Of a stretch of 64,000 bases of DNA, positions 33,541-43,907 are shown one piece after another. Both the position numbers and the translations under genes were made by a program. The notes under the pieces were generated by a model that did not search any database, was not told the DNA's origin, and worked only from the letters and a program-made list of their open reading frames with translations. Positions within the stretch are counted from its first letter, which is position 1. The number at the start of each line of letters is the position of its first letter. The stretch comes from Mesorhizobium loti (GTDB lineage Bacteria; Pseudomonadota; Alphaproteobacteria; Rhizobiales; Rhizobiaceae). The DNA is taken from assembly GCF_013170705.1 (NCBI RefSeq), contig NZ_CP033334.1, positions 2,457,501 through 2,521,500 on the forward strand, read 5' to 3'.

Positions 33541-34569
33541 CTAGGCCTGATCGCGCAGCCAGTCGGCCAGCGATGCGCGGTGCTTGCCGGCCCTGCCGGT
33601 GAAGGCTTCGGCCGACAGCATGGAGTTCAGCACGGCCTCCTGCGTGGCTTCCGCCGCCGCCCGAAAAAGGATGTCGATGCGTGCTTCGTTGAGCGTCAGC
33701 AGTGGTACCAGATCGCGGCTTTCGTCGTGGTCGACCGGATTTCCGGTGCTGAAGGCAATGGCGATGTCGCCGCTCCCATGGCCCCAGAAGGAGCCAAGTG
33801 TCGCGATGCCTGCCCCGGCGCGGCGTGCTACTCTCTCGAGCTGGCGGTGTTCGAGCGGCACGTCGGTTGCCAGCACGACCATGATCGAACCGCGTTCGGC
33901 CTCGGCCGGCCGCCTGGGGTCGGGCCGGCGCCCATCGGGCAGAATGAGGTCGCCCGGCCTGCCGAAATTCGAGAGCACGAGAACACCAAGGTGATGTTCG
34001 CCGCCAAGCGCGATTCTCCTGGACGCCGAGCCGATGCCGCCCTTGAAGCCGAAGCAGCTCATTCCCGTTCCGGCGCCGACATTGCCCTGTTCGACCGCGC
34101 CTTCACGAGCGTCCGCCAGTGCGGCGAGGGCGTGTTCTTCGGTCACGGCCAGGGCCTGGATGTCGTTCAGCGGACCGTCATTGCACTCGCCGACCACCGG
34201 ATTGACGGTTCCGGTGGTGCGGCCGATATCCGGATTCTGGCGGATGGCGTCGCGGATCAGGGCCGTGGCGCAGGTGCCGACCGAGAGCGTGTTGGTCAAG
34301 AGAACAGGTGTTTCGATGGTGCCGAGTTCCTGCACCTGCGTCAGGCCGACCGTCTTGCCGAAACCATTGATGACATGGCTTGCCGCCGTCACCTTCTTGC
34401 GGAACAGATTTCCGTCATGCGGCAAGATCGCGGTCACGCCGGTGTTGATGTCCCCATCGCGCAGGGTGGAATGGCCGACCCGCACGCCGGGCACGTCGGT
34501 GATGGAATTCCTTGCGCCCGCCGGCAAGGTGCCGCAGGTCAGGCCGAAATCACCGACAGTCCTGATCAT
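33541..34569 (-). CDS. P1 family peptidase (DmpA-like, S58)
   Basis: A 342-residue peptidase of the DmpA/beta-aminopeptidase type (MEROPS S58), an Ntn-like self-cleaving enzyme. The probable self-cleavage site is Gly227-Ser228 in ERGSIMVVLATDVPL, giving Ser228 as the new N-terminal nucleophile. Other signatures: NSITDVPGVRVGHSTL, TPVLLTNTLSVGT, GNVGAGTGMSCFGFKGGIGSASR. DmpA releases N-terminal residues, including D-Ala from D-Ala-amides, and relatives cleave beta-peptides. It is the last gene of a five-gene unit with an amino-acid transporter and a D-amino-acid aminotransferase, which supports a role in D-residue peptides. Confidence 0.88.
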   Translation of the reverse strand: MIRTVGDFGLTCGTLPAGARNSITDVPGVRVGHSTLRDGDINTGVTAILPHDGNLFRKKVTAASHVINGFGKTVGLTQVQELGTIETPVLLTNTLSVGTCATALIRDAIRQNPDIGRTTGTVNPVVGECNDGPLNDIQALAVTEEHALAALADAREGAVEQGNVGAGTGMSCFGFKGGIGSASRRIALGGEHHLGVLVLSNFGRPGDLILPDGRRPDPRRPAEAERGSIMVVLATDVPLEHRQLERVARRAGAGIATLGSFWGHGSGDIAIAFSTGNPVDHDESRDLVPLLTLNEARIDILFRAAAEATQEAVLNSMLSAEAFTGRAGKHRASLADWLRDQA

Positions 34570-34578
34570 CCCTGCTCC

Positions 34579-35322
34579 TTACAAACGTCCCGCGTCGATG
34601 ATCCGTTTCAGGAAGGCGCGGGTGCGTTCGCCCTGCGGGTTGCCGAAAATCCGCGAAGGCGGGCCTTCCTCATAGACCAGCCCTTCCTGCAGGAAACAGA
34701 CCTTGTCGGCAACCTCGCGCGCAAATCCCATTTCGTGCGTCGCCAGCACCATGGTCATGCCCTTGGTCGCCAGGTCGCGCACGATGTCCAGGACTTCCGA
34801 GACGAGCTCGGGATCGAGCGCCGAGGTGATCTCGTCGAGCAGCAGGAGGGCAGGGTCCATCATCAGCGCGCGCACGATCGCCACACGCTGTTGCTGGCCG
34901 CCGGACAGGCGGTCGGGATATTCCCGTGCCTTGGCGGCGAGGCCGACCCGTTCGAGCAGCGCCATGCCCTTGTCTTCGGCCGCCTTGCGCGGCGTGCCCA
35001 GCACCTTGACCGGGCCGAGCGTGATGTTCTCGATGACGCTCATGTGCGGAAACAGGTTGTAGCTCTGGAAGACGATGCCGATCTCGCGCCGGAGCAGGTC
35101 GAGGTCGACGCCCGGACCGGTGACGCGGTCGCCATGCAGCCTGATCTCGCCGCCCTGGATGGGCTCGAGACAGTTGATGCAGCGCAGCAGCGTGGACTTG
35201 CCGCAACCCGAAGGGCCGATCAGGCAGACCACCTGGTGTTCCTCGATGTCCAGCGAAATGCCCTTCAGCACCTCGACCGCGCCATATCGCTTGTAGGCCT
35301 TGTCGATTTCGACCAATGCCAT
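34579..35322 (-). CDS. Amino-acid ABC transporter ATP-binding protein
   Basis: A 247-residue ATPase of the polar amino-acid (HisP/GlnQ) class. Walker A GPSGCGKST, Q-loop IVFQSYNLFPHMSV, signature LSGGQQQR, Walker B LLLLDEITSALDPE and the H-loop ATHEM are all present. It powers uptake through the permease encoded just upstream (19 bp gap) with the binding protein before that. The DmpA-type peptidase gene follows 9 bp after it. Confidence 0.95.
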   Translation of the reverse strand: MALVEIDKAYKRYGAVEVLKGISLDIEEHQVVCLIGPSGCGKSTLLRCINCLEPIQGGEIRLHGDRVTGPGVDLDLLRREIGIVFQSYNLFPHMSVIENITLGPVKVLGTPRKAAEDKGMALLERVGLAAKAREYPDRLSGGQQQRVAIVRALMMDPALLLLDEITSALDPELVSEVLDIVRDLATKGMTMVLATHEMGFAREVADKVCFLQEGLVYEEGPPSRIFGNPQGERTRAFLKRIIDAGRL

Positions 35323-35341
35323 GGTGGTTACTCCCCGCTCG

Positions 35342-36451
35342 TCAGGATCCCGAGCGCATTTTGCGGCGGTCCCGCTCGATCAGCCGATCGACGAACCGGG
35401 CCTGCGGGATGGTGATGAGGATGAAGAGGAGCGCCACAGTCGTCACCGCCGACAGGTTGAAGTTATTGCTGGCGACGATCTTCGACTGGTTGAAGGCATC
35501 GATGGTGCCGATGATGGCGACCAGCGCGGTGTCTTTCTGCAGGCTGATGCAGTTGTTCATCAACGGCGGAATGATGCCGCGTACCGCCTGCGGAACGACC
35601 ACATAGCGCATCGTCCTGAAATAGGAGAGGCCCAGCGAACGCGCCGCCGCGATCTGGCTCGGATGCACGCTTTCGATGCCGGCGCGATAGACTTCCGAGG
35701 TGTAGGCGCCGTAGGTCAGTGTGAGCGCGATGATCGCATAGGCGTTGGAGGACAGGTCCTTCAGGATGGGCAGTCCGGTCAGCGGCAGGCCGAAGCCGAT
35801 GAGATAGATGGTGATGATGGCCGGCAGGCCGCGGAACAGGTCGCCATAGACGATCGCAAGCGTGCGGATCGGCCGGCCGGCCTTGCCAGGCAAGGTGCGG
35901 GCGATGGCGACGACCAGCGCCCAGACCAGGATGAGGATCGCGGAAAAGAAGAAGATCGAGATGTTGGTGCCGAATGCCTTGAGAATGGTCCAGGCCGACT
36001 TCCAGATCAGGTCGAGATCGAAGAACGTCCGGCTGACGGCGGCATCGTTGACCACCAGGAACCAGGCGAAGGCGCAGATGATCAGGAGCGCCACCGAATA
36101 GGAAAGGGCATTCCAGGATGCATCCGAGGATATGGACCCGAGTTCGCGGCCGGCATGTACATCATCCGAGGATGCCGCGCGCGCCGACAGCCTGACAGCG
36201 CGCCAGGCAAGCCCGATGACCCATAGCGGCGGCACGCAGGCGAGCGCCGACATGATCTGGACAGGGACGTTCGGCCAGCCCTGCCGCAGTACATAGGCGG
36301 CGATGTGCAGGGACGTGCAGGCAATGGCGAGGAACATCGCGACAGCCACGCCGAGCACGACCCAGGCCCGCCTGCCATACGTGCGGACCTTGCTGCGAGC
36401 ACGCCATTGGCTGGCGCGCTCGCTTCCCGATTCGGCTGTCGGAATCGACAT
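35342..36451 (-). CDS. Amino-acid ABC transporter permease with N-terminal extension
   Basis: A 369-residue inner-membrane permease of the HisM/GlnP family. The standard domain (residues about 160-365) carries IFFFSAILILVWALVVAIARTLP, YGDLFRGLPAIITIYLIGFG and the EAA-like loop AARSLGLSYFRTMRYVVVPQAVRGIIPPLMN. About 150 residues precede it, with two or three extra hydrophobic segments (AWVVLGVAVAMFLAIACTSL, VQIMSALACVPPLWVIGLAW). Family members are usually 220-250 residues, so this is a long form. Its ATG overlaps the stop of the binding-protein gene by one base (TGATG). Confidence 0.9.
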   Translation of the reverse strand: MSIPTAESGSERASQWRARSKVRTYGRRAWVVLGVAVAMFLAIACTSLHIAAYVLRQGWPNVPVQIMSALACVPPLWVIGLAWRAVRLSARAASSDDVHAGRELGSISSDASWNALSYSVALLIICAFAWFLVVNDAAVSRTFFDLDLIWKSAWTILKAFGTNISIFFFSAILILVWALVVAIARTLPGKAGRPIRTLAIVYGDLFRGLPAIITIYLIGFGLPLTGLPILKDLSSNAYAIIALTLTYGAYTSEVYRAGIESVHPSQIAAARSLGLSYFRTMRYVVVPQAVRGIIPPLMNNCISLQKDTALVAIIGTIDAFNQSKIVASNNFNLSAVTTVALLFILITIPQARFVDRLIERDRRKMRSGS

Positions 36452-37296
36452 CAGTATTTCCAGGTCGGCACGCTGTCGGGGGAGAGGCCACCCCAGGACG
36501 GCAGCAGATAAGCGGCCTCCAGCTTCTTCAGCGTGCCGTCGTTCTTGAGGTCGGTCATGACCTTGTCGATGACCGCTCCGTTCGGCGAGCCCTTCGGGTA
36601 GATGCCGGCGGTCGGCCGGTCGGTGGCGTATTTGCCGACGACGGCAAGCTTGCCGTTGGAATTCGCCACCTGGCCGAGCACGATGCCGAGGTCGGTCATC
36701 ACGGCGTCCACCTTGCCGGCTGCTGCCGCGGTGAACATCGAGGCCGTGTCGTCGAACACATCGACGCTCTTGGCCTTGAGGGTCTCTTGCGCGAACTGCA
36801 CCAGCGTCGTGCCCGCCTGGACGCCGACGCGGCTGGTCTTGATGGTTTCTTCGGTGACCGTGTCGCCGGCCTTCACCGCCACGCCATTGTCCGACTGTAT
36901 GTAGGGCACCGAGAAGTCGACGACCTTCTTGCGCGGCTCCGTCACCGAGATCAGCGCCAGCGCGATGTCGTAATCCTTGTTCTGGCCGGCGACGATGGAA
37001 TCGAACGAGGCGTTGACCAGCTTCACCGTATCGAGGCCGAGCCGATGCGCGATGTTGACCGCCATGCAGAACTCGTAGCCGTCCTTGATCGTGTCGGGCG
37101 TATCGCCGTTGAACTGGCCGACCGCCGGCAGATTGATGATGACGGTGAACTGGCCGGCAACCGCCGGAGTGATCTTGTCGGTGCCGCGCTCGCCGGTCAC
37201 CTGGCAGTCGCCATAGCCCTGGGTCTCGGCCACGGCCGAGGTGGCGCAGGCCAATGTCAGGACGGAGGCGCATAATGCGTATTTCAAGGATTTCAT
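36451..37296 (-). CDS. Amino-acid ABC transporter substrate-binding protein
   Basis: A 281-residue periplasmic binding protein of family 3 (polar amino acids). Signal peptide 1-23 (MKSLKYALCASVLTLACATS, AVA cleavage). Core motifs are DTIKDGYEFCMAVNIAHRLG, YDIALALISVTEPRKKVVDFSVPYI with the conserved Arg for the amino-acid carboxylate, and AGKVDAVMTDLGIVL. Ligand chirality cannot be read from sequence; the neighbours suggest D-amino acids or peptides' residues. Start 37296 was selected because the signal peptide begins there. Confidence 0.92.
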   Translation of the reverse strand: MKSLKYALCASVLTLACATSAVAETQGYGDCQVTGERGTDKITPAVAGQFTVIINLPAVGQFNGDTPDTIKDGYEFCMAVNIAHRLGLDTVKLVNASFDSIVAGQNKDYDIALALISVTEPRKKVVDFSVPYIQSDNGVAVKAGDTVTEETIKTSRVGVQAGTTLVQFAQETLKAKSVDVFDDTASMFTAAAAGKVDAVMTDLGIVLGQVANSNGKLAVVGKYATDRPTAGIYPKGSPNGAVIDKVMTDLKNDGTLKKLEAAYLLPSWGGLSPDSVPTWKY

Positions 37297-37336
37297 TTTC
37301 AATTCCCCATTGTTGATTGTCGTTGCGGGTCTTCTC

Positions 37337-38206
37337 CTACTGAACCTGTGCAGGGCTCCCCAATGCCAGGTCCAGATAGGTCTTCTGCAGGAGCCGCGTG
37401 ACCGGCCCGGACTTGCCGTCGCCGATCGCTCGTCCCGCAATTTCGATCACCGGGGTCACCAGGCTCGATGCGCTGGTGAGGAAGGCCTCGCGGGCGTTCT
37501 GCGCTTCTTCGACGGTGAAGCGTGACTGGTCGACGACCAGGTTCAACTGATCGGCCACCTTGATCACGGCACGGCGCGTGCAGCCCGGCAGGATGGCGCG
37601 CGAGTTGGCACGGGTGACGATGCGGTTGTCGGCGGTGACGATATAGGCGGTGGAGGAGGCGCCCTCGGTCACGAAGCCGTCCTCTACGAGCCAGGCCTCC
37701 TTGCAGCCGCGTTGAGAGGCGACATGCTTGGCCTGGACCTGCGCAAGCAGCATGGTGGTCTTGATATCGCGTCGTGCCCAGCGCTGGTCGTCGACGACGG
37801 CGACGCGGATACCGTCGCGCAATGCCGCCGTGTCGCTGATATCCCTGGCCTGGGTGAAGGCGAAGAAGGTCGGCTTGATGTCTTCGGCATAGCCGAAGTT
37901 GCGGTCGGCGATGCCACGGCTGATCTGCAGGTAGATGACACCTTCCCGCAGCTTGTTGCGGGCAATCAACTGGGTCTGGACTTCGACGATTGCTTCCTTC
38001 GAGAGCGGCATCGGGATTTCGAGTTCGCCAAGCGACCGTTCGAGCCTCGCCAGGTGGAGATCATTGTCGATCAGGCGTCCCTCGATGACCGCGGTCACCT
38101 CATAGATGCTGTCTCCGAACAGCAGCCCCCTGTCGAAGACCGAAATCCTCGCCTCGTGCTCGCTGACGAAACTGCCTTCCACATAGACTTCGCGCGCCAC
38201 GATCAT
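37337..38206 (-). CDS. D-amino-acid aminotransferase (class IV PLP fold)
   Basis: A 289-residue PLP-dependent class IV aminotransferase. The D-alanine aminotransferase-type start REVYVEGSFVSEHEARISVFDRGLLFGDSIYEV is well preserved; Lys149 in ARRDIKTTML is the Schiff-base lysine and Glu181 in VTEGASSTAYIV contacts the PLP nitrogen. It interconverts D-amino acids and 2-oxo acids. Branched-chain and aminodeoxychorismate enzymes share the fold, but the N-terminus fits the D-form. The start 38206 leaves 154 bp to the divergent LysR gene; the first gene of the operon. Confidence 0.88.
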   Translation of the reverse strand: MIVAREVYVEGSFVSEHEARISVFDRGLLFGDSIYEVTAVIEGRLIDNDLHLARLERSLGELEIPMPLSKEAIVEVQTQLIARNKLREGVIYLQISRGIADRNFGYAEDIKPTFFAFTQARDISDTAALRDGIRVAVVDDQRWARRDIKTTMLLAQVQAKHVASQRGCKEAWLVEDGFVTEGASSTAYIVTADNRIVTRANSRAILPGCTRRAVIKVADQLNLVVDQSRFTVEEAQNAREAFLTSASSLVTPVIEIAGRAIGDGKSGPVTRLLQKTYLDLALGSPAQVQ

Positions 38207-38360
38207 TCCCGTTTTGATGAAGTGGGCGGACGCTAGTGGCATCGCTGGACCGTGGCCAATGCCATGTTTCTTCGTGCTTATGCATTTTTTGCATGGGATT
38301 TGCGCGGCGTGAGGAAAGGCCGCTATACGGAGCTGCGCAAGACGCGGGAGACTGGATTGC

Positions 38361-39281
38361 ATGGAACTGAAATGGCTGGAGGATTTCTGCTGCCTGGCCG
38401 GCTGCCTGAGTTTTTCCAGGGCTGCCTATCTGCGCGGCGTGACGCAGCCGGCCTTCAGCCGGCGCATCAAGCAGCTCGAAGGCTGGATGGGCGCCACCCT
38501 CGTCAACCGGGCGACCTTTCCCATAACGCTGACGGCGGAGGGCGCGCGCTTCCTGCCGATGGCCGAGGACGCCATACGCACTATGCATCGCAATCGCGAT
38601 TCACTGCGCCCGCGCAACGAGGCGGAAAAGCACAGGGTGACGTTTTCGGCGCTGCACACGCTAACTGTCACCTTCCTGCCCGCATGGCTGGACGACATGC
38701 GCGCGCACCTGCCGCGCTTCAGTTCGCATGTCAGCCCGGACAAGGGCGGCATCGAGGAGAACATCGACACGCTGCTCGACGGCAATTGCGATTTCCTGCT
38801 GACCTATTTCCATCCCTCGGTGCCGTTCTTGCTCGACAGTTCGCGCTTTTCCTTCCTCGTGCTGGGTACGGAGAAGGTGAAGCCGGTGGCGGCGCCGCAT
38901 CCGGAGGGACCGCTGCTCGACCATGCGCTGAGGACACACACGCCGCTGCCCTATATCGATTATGGCGACTTCTCATTTTTCGGCATGGCGCTGAACAAGC
39001 TGTTCGCCAAGCGTGCGCCCTTCGTGCGCAACACAACGCATGAGAACACCATCTGCATCGGCCACAAGGCGATGGCGCTCGCCGGCTGGGGCGTGTCGTG
39101 GCTGCCGGAACGTCTGATCGCCGGCGAACTGGCCCAGGGAGCACTTGTGCCGGCGTCCGTCGATCCCGACTGGGAGCTGACCACCGAGATCCGCCTCTAT
39201 CGCCACGCCGATGGCGCGCGCCCGATCGCCAACCGTTTCTGGGAAGCGGCGGCCAGCTCGGCCAGTGGCGTCACACGGTGA
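38361..39281 (+). CDS. LysR family regulator (HypT-like branch)
   Basis: A 306-residue LysR regulator; the DNA-binding part is MELKWLEDFCCLAGCLSFSRAAYLRGVTQPAFSRRIKQLEGWMG, with NRATFPITLTAEG next. The layout resembles HypT/YjiE of E. coli (ETKWLYDF, SQPAFSRRI), with the effector domain ending RPIANRFWEA. It is divergent from the D-amino-acid operon, and its last 11 bases overlap the tail of the converging D-aminopeptidase gene. It is probably the regulator of this locus; the effector is unknown. Confidence 0.88.
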   Translation: MELKWLEDFCCLAGCLSFSRAAYLRGVTQPAFSRRIKQLEGWMGATLVNRATFPITLTAEGARFLPMAEDAIRTMHRNRDSLRPRNEAEKHRVTFSALHTLTVTFLPAWLDDMRAHLPRFSSHVSPDKGGIEENIDTLLDGNCDFLLTYFHPSVPFLLDSSRFSFLVLGTEKVKPVAAPHPEGPLLDHALRTHTPLPYIDYGDFSFFGMALNKLFAKRAPFVRNTTHENTICIGHKAMALAGWGVSWLPERLIAGELAQGALVPASVDPDWELTTEIRLYRHADGARPIANRFWEAAASSASGVTR

Positions 39282-40071
39282 GGAAGCGCAGCGCGCGCAG
39301 CACCTCGAAATAATCGTCGGAGACGAAGCGCAAGGTGCGCTCGCGCGGATGCTCCGCTCCCGGATACCAGCTGGCGCGGTAGGCGTCGGTCGGATTGTTG
39401 AACTCGATCTCCACGTCGAAATGCCTGGGCAGATCGAGGCGGCACGCCGTCAGGTCACGCGACAGCGCCTTTTCCACCCCCTCGCGAATCCGGTCGATCG
39501 CTCGCGCCGGCGACATGGACAGCGCGGCGCGTCCGAAGCCTTCGCTCACCGCTACCGTGCCGATTTCCGGCACGAGCGCGCGGGCGTCATCGCATATGCC
39601 GCGATCGCCCGACAGAAACACTGGCGGGACGCCGAGCAGGGCCGCGGTATAGGCGTTGACGGTGAACTCCGAGGCGACCTCGCCATTGATGATCAGCCGC
39701 GAAATCCTGTCGTTCATGGTGTGGGCAAGCGGGTTCGCCTCGACGCCGGCCTTGGCGTGATAGCCGGTGAAAAGTGCCGCGTCGAAACTCTTGTCGAGGC
39801 CGAACATCATGACATGGGGGTGGCCGCTCCAGCCACGCACGATGCTGGCATGGTCGGGCAGTTTCGAAACAATGAGGTTGCGCCCGGTCTGGTGCGCGTC
39901 CTTGATCAGGATCTCTTTGGCGCCGGCGGCCTTGGCGCCTTCGCAGGCGGCGGCGACCTCGGCGGTCATCAGTTCGCGGAATTCCTGGTAATCCGGTCTT
40001 TCCTTCAGCGCCTCGTCCCAGTCCGCTATGCCGGCGGTACCCTCTATGTCGGCGCTGATAAACACTTTCAT
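39271..40071 (-). CDS. M55 family D-aminopeptidase (DppA-like)
   Basis: A 266-residue metalloaminopeptidase of family M55, whose type enzyme DppA of Bacillus is D-Ala-D-Ala/D-Ala-Gly specific. Metal residues are visible in MKVFISADIEGTAGI (Asp8, Glu10), KDAHQTGRNLI, GYHAKAG and NGEVASEFTVNAY (Glu). It is likely cytoplasmic (no signal peptide) and would split imported D-peptides. The gene lies on the minus strand, convergent with the LysR gene, and fits the D-amino-acid uptake and transamination genes at 33541-38206. Confidence 0.9.
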   Translation of the reverse strand: MKVFISADIEGTAGIADWDEALKERPDYQEFRELMTAEVAAACEGAKAAGAKEILIKDAHQTGRNLIVSKLPDHASIVRGWSGHPHVMMFGLDKSFDAALFTGYHAKAGVEANPLAHTMNDRISRLIINGEVASEFTVNAYTAALLGVPPVFLSGDRGICDDARALVPEIGTVAVSEGFGRAALSMSPARAIDRIREGVEKALSRDLTACRLDLPRHFDVEIEFNNPTDAYRASWYPGAEHPRERTLRFVSDDYFEVLRALRFLTV

Positions 40072-40161
40072 CCGTTGTCCCTGCCTTGCCGCTGTTCGAT
40101 TCTTTTCCGCCGATTAACTCCTTTCGCCGCGAAAATGAATCTCCTCGCCGAAATCAAAGTC

Positions 40162-40578
40162 TCACTTGTGCTCATCGGCGCAGAGCGCGTGGTCGGACAG
40201 CGCGCGGATGACGTAGCAGTCGCCGACCGTCTTGCCGTCGCAGCAAGAGGCGATGCGCTCCAGCTCGGTTTCCAGCCGCTTCAGCTGGGCGATCTTTTCG
40301 CGCACGGAAACCAGCTGCTCCTGCGCGATCTTGTCGGCATGGCCGCAAGGCTGCTCGGGATGGAAGCTGAGCTCGATCAGCGAACGGATGTCCTCGACGG
40401 CGAAGCCCAGGTCGCGGGCGTGGCGGATGAAGGCCAGCCGTTCCAGCTCCTGCCTGGAGTAGCGGCGCTGGTTGCCTTCCGAGCGTTCGGGCGCGGCGAC
40501 CAGGCCCATCTGTTCGTAATAACGGATGGTCGGCACCTTGACCCCGGTGCGGCGCGAGAGATCACCGATCGAAAACAT
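40162..40578 (-). CDS. MerR family heavy-metal regulator (CadR/PbrR/ZntR type)
   Basis: A 138-residue MerR-type activator. MFSIGDLSRRTGVKVPTIRYYEQMGLV is the winged-helix start, followed by a long dimer helix and a metal loop. Cysteines at 78 (PCGHAD), 112-113 (SCCDG) and 121 (DCYVI) correspond to those binding Zn, Cd or Pb in ZntR/CadR/PbrR. Five more residues and Cys133 end the protein. It is divergent from the P-type ATPase, whose promoter contains a classic MerR-type dyad; it would activate that gene when metal binds. Confidence 0.93.
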   Translation of the reverse strand: MFSIGDLSRRTGVKVPTIRYYEQMGLVAAPERSEGNQRRYSRQELERLAFIRHARDLGFAVEDIRSLIELSFHPEQPCGHADKIAQEQLVSVREKIAQLKRLETELERIASCCDGKTVGDCYVIRALSDHALCADEHK

Positions 40579-40590
40579 GCATTTTGCCTC

Positions 40591-40621
40591 TTGAAGCTCT
40601 AGTGACTAGAGCAATTACATT
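40591..40621 (+). promoter_or_regulatory. MerR-type promoter/operator of the metal ATPase
   Basis: A -35 element TTGAAG (40591-40596) and -10 element TACATT (40616-40621) are 19 bp apart, the over-long spacer typical of MerR-activated promoters. Between them lies the inverted repeat GCTCTAG-TGA-CTAGAGC (40596-40612). Confidence 0.8.
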
Positions 40622-40682
40622 GGCTGACATCAAGGTGCAAGGTCCGGCGCGGCAGCCGGTGAAAGAGCAGACAGGTGATGTG

Positions 40683-42962
<2,280 letters not shown>

Positions 42963-42981
42963 CCGCATGCTACCGTTTGGG

Positions 42982-43812
42982 TCAGGGGTCGATATCCATG
43001 GCGAGTGCCACGTCCTTCCGGTTCTCCAACTCCGCAAGCCTGCCCTGGAGCGCGCTATGGATCGAGGCGTAGGCGGTGGCGCCGAAGGTCAATCGTCGAG
43101 GCGCGGGATCCTGCTCCACCGAGGCGATCATCGCCTCGACCACCTTGCCGGGATCGCCCTTGATGTCGAACGAACCCTCGGAAAAAGCCCGGCGTAAGTC
43201 CGCGACCGGGGTGTTCTCGTAGGCATCCGTGGACCCGGAACTGACCAGGCTGGCACCGAAGTTCGTGCGTGTCGGCCCGGGCTCGACCAGCGTCAGCCCG
43301 ATGCCGAACGGCTCAACTTCCTGGCGAACGGATTCGACGAAGCCTTCGATGCCCCATTTGGTGGCGTGATAGAGGCTGAAGCCGGGATAGGCCATCTGTC
43401 CGCCCTCCGAGGAGACTTGCAGGATGCGGCCGCCCTGCTGTTTCCTCAGATGCGGCAGTGCTGCCCGGATCAGCTGGATCGAGCCGATGAGGTTTGTGTC
43501 GATCAGGTCGCGGATCTGGCCGTCTTCCAGTTCCTCGGCGGCGCCGAAGAGGCCATAGCCGGCGTTGCTGACGATGACATCGATGCGTCCCAGTTCGCCA
43601 AAGGCCCTGCCGATCGTCGCCCGGATAGCATCGGTGTCGGTTATTTCGAGCGACGCGATCCAGAGCCGATCGCCATGTTGCGCCTTCAAATCGGCGAGCG
43701 TCCGTGGCTTTCGTACAGTCGCGGCGACACGGTCGCCACGGGCCAGAAGCCTTTCTGTCAAAAGTCGCCCGAAACCGGATGAGGTGCCGGTGATGAACCA
43801 TGTCCTGGTCAT
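42982..43812 (-). CDS. Short-chain dehydrogenase/reductase
   Basis: A 276-residue SDR; TGTSSGFG at 8-15, NAGYGLFG with the NAG, serine in QVSSEGGQ, and YHATKWGIEGF with the catalytic Tyr and Lys. ATVRKP after strand 2 fits NADP. It resembles the 'oxidoreductase, SDR family' proteins commonly divergent from LysR genes. The neighbour at 43908 is such a LysR gene with only 95 bp between starts. The substrate is unknown. Confidence 0.9.
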   Translation of the reverse strand: MTRTWFITGTSSGFGRLLTERLLARGDRVAATVRKPRTLADLKAQHGDRLWIASLEITDTDAIRATIGRAFGELGRIDVIVSNAGYGLFGAAEELEDGQIRDLIDTNLIGSIQLIRAALPHLRKQQGGRILQVSSEGGQMAYPGFSLYHATKWGIEGFVESVRQEVEPFGIGLTLVEPGPTRTNFGASLVSSGSTDAYENTPVADLRRAFSEGSFDIKGDPGKVVEAMIASVEQDPAPRRLTFGATAYASIHSALQGRLAELENRKDVALAMDIDP

Positions 43813-43907
43813 GGGAAATGTCCTCTCATGTTGACTTCAGCCAAGACTACTCGATCCAATTCATGATACTATCCGTTCAATTTTATATAGCTTGATGAAG
43901 ATTTCCC

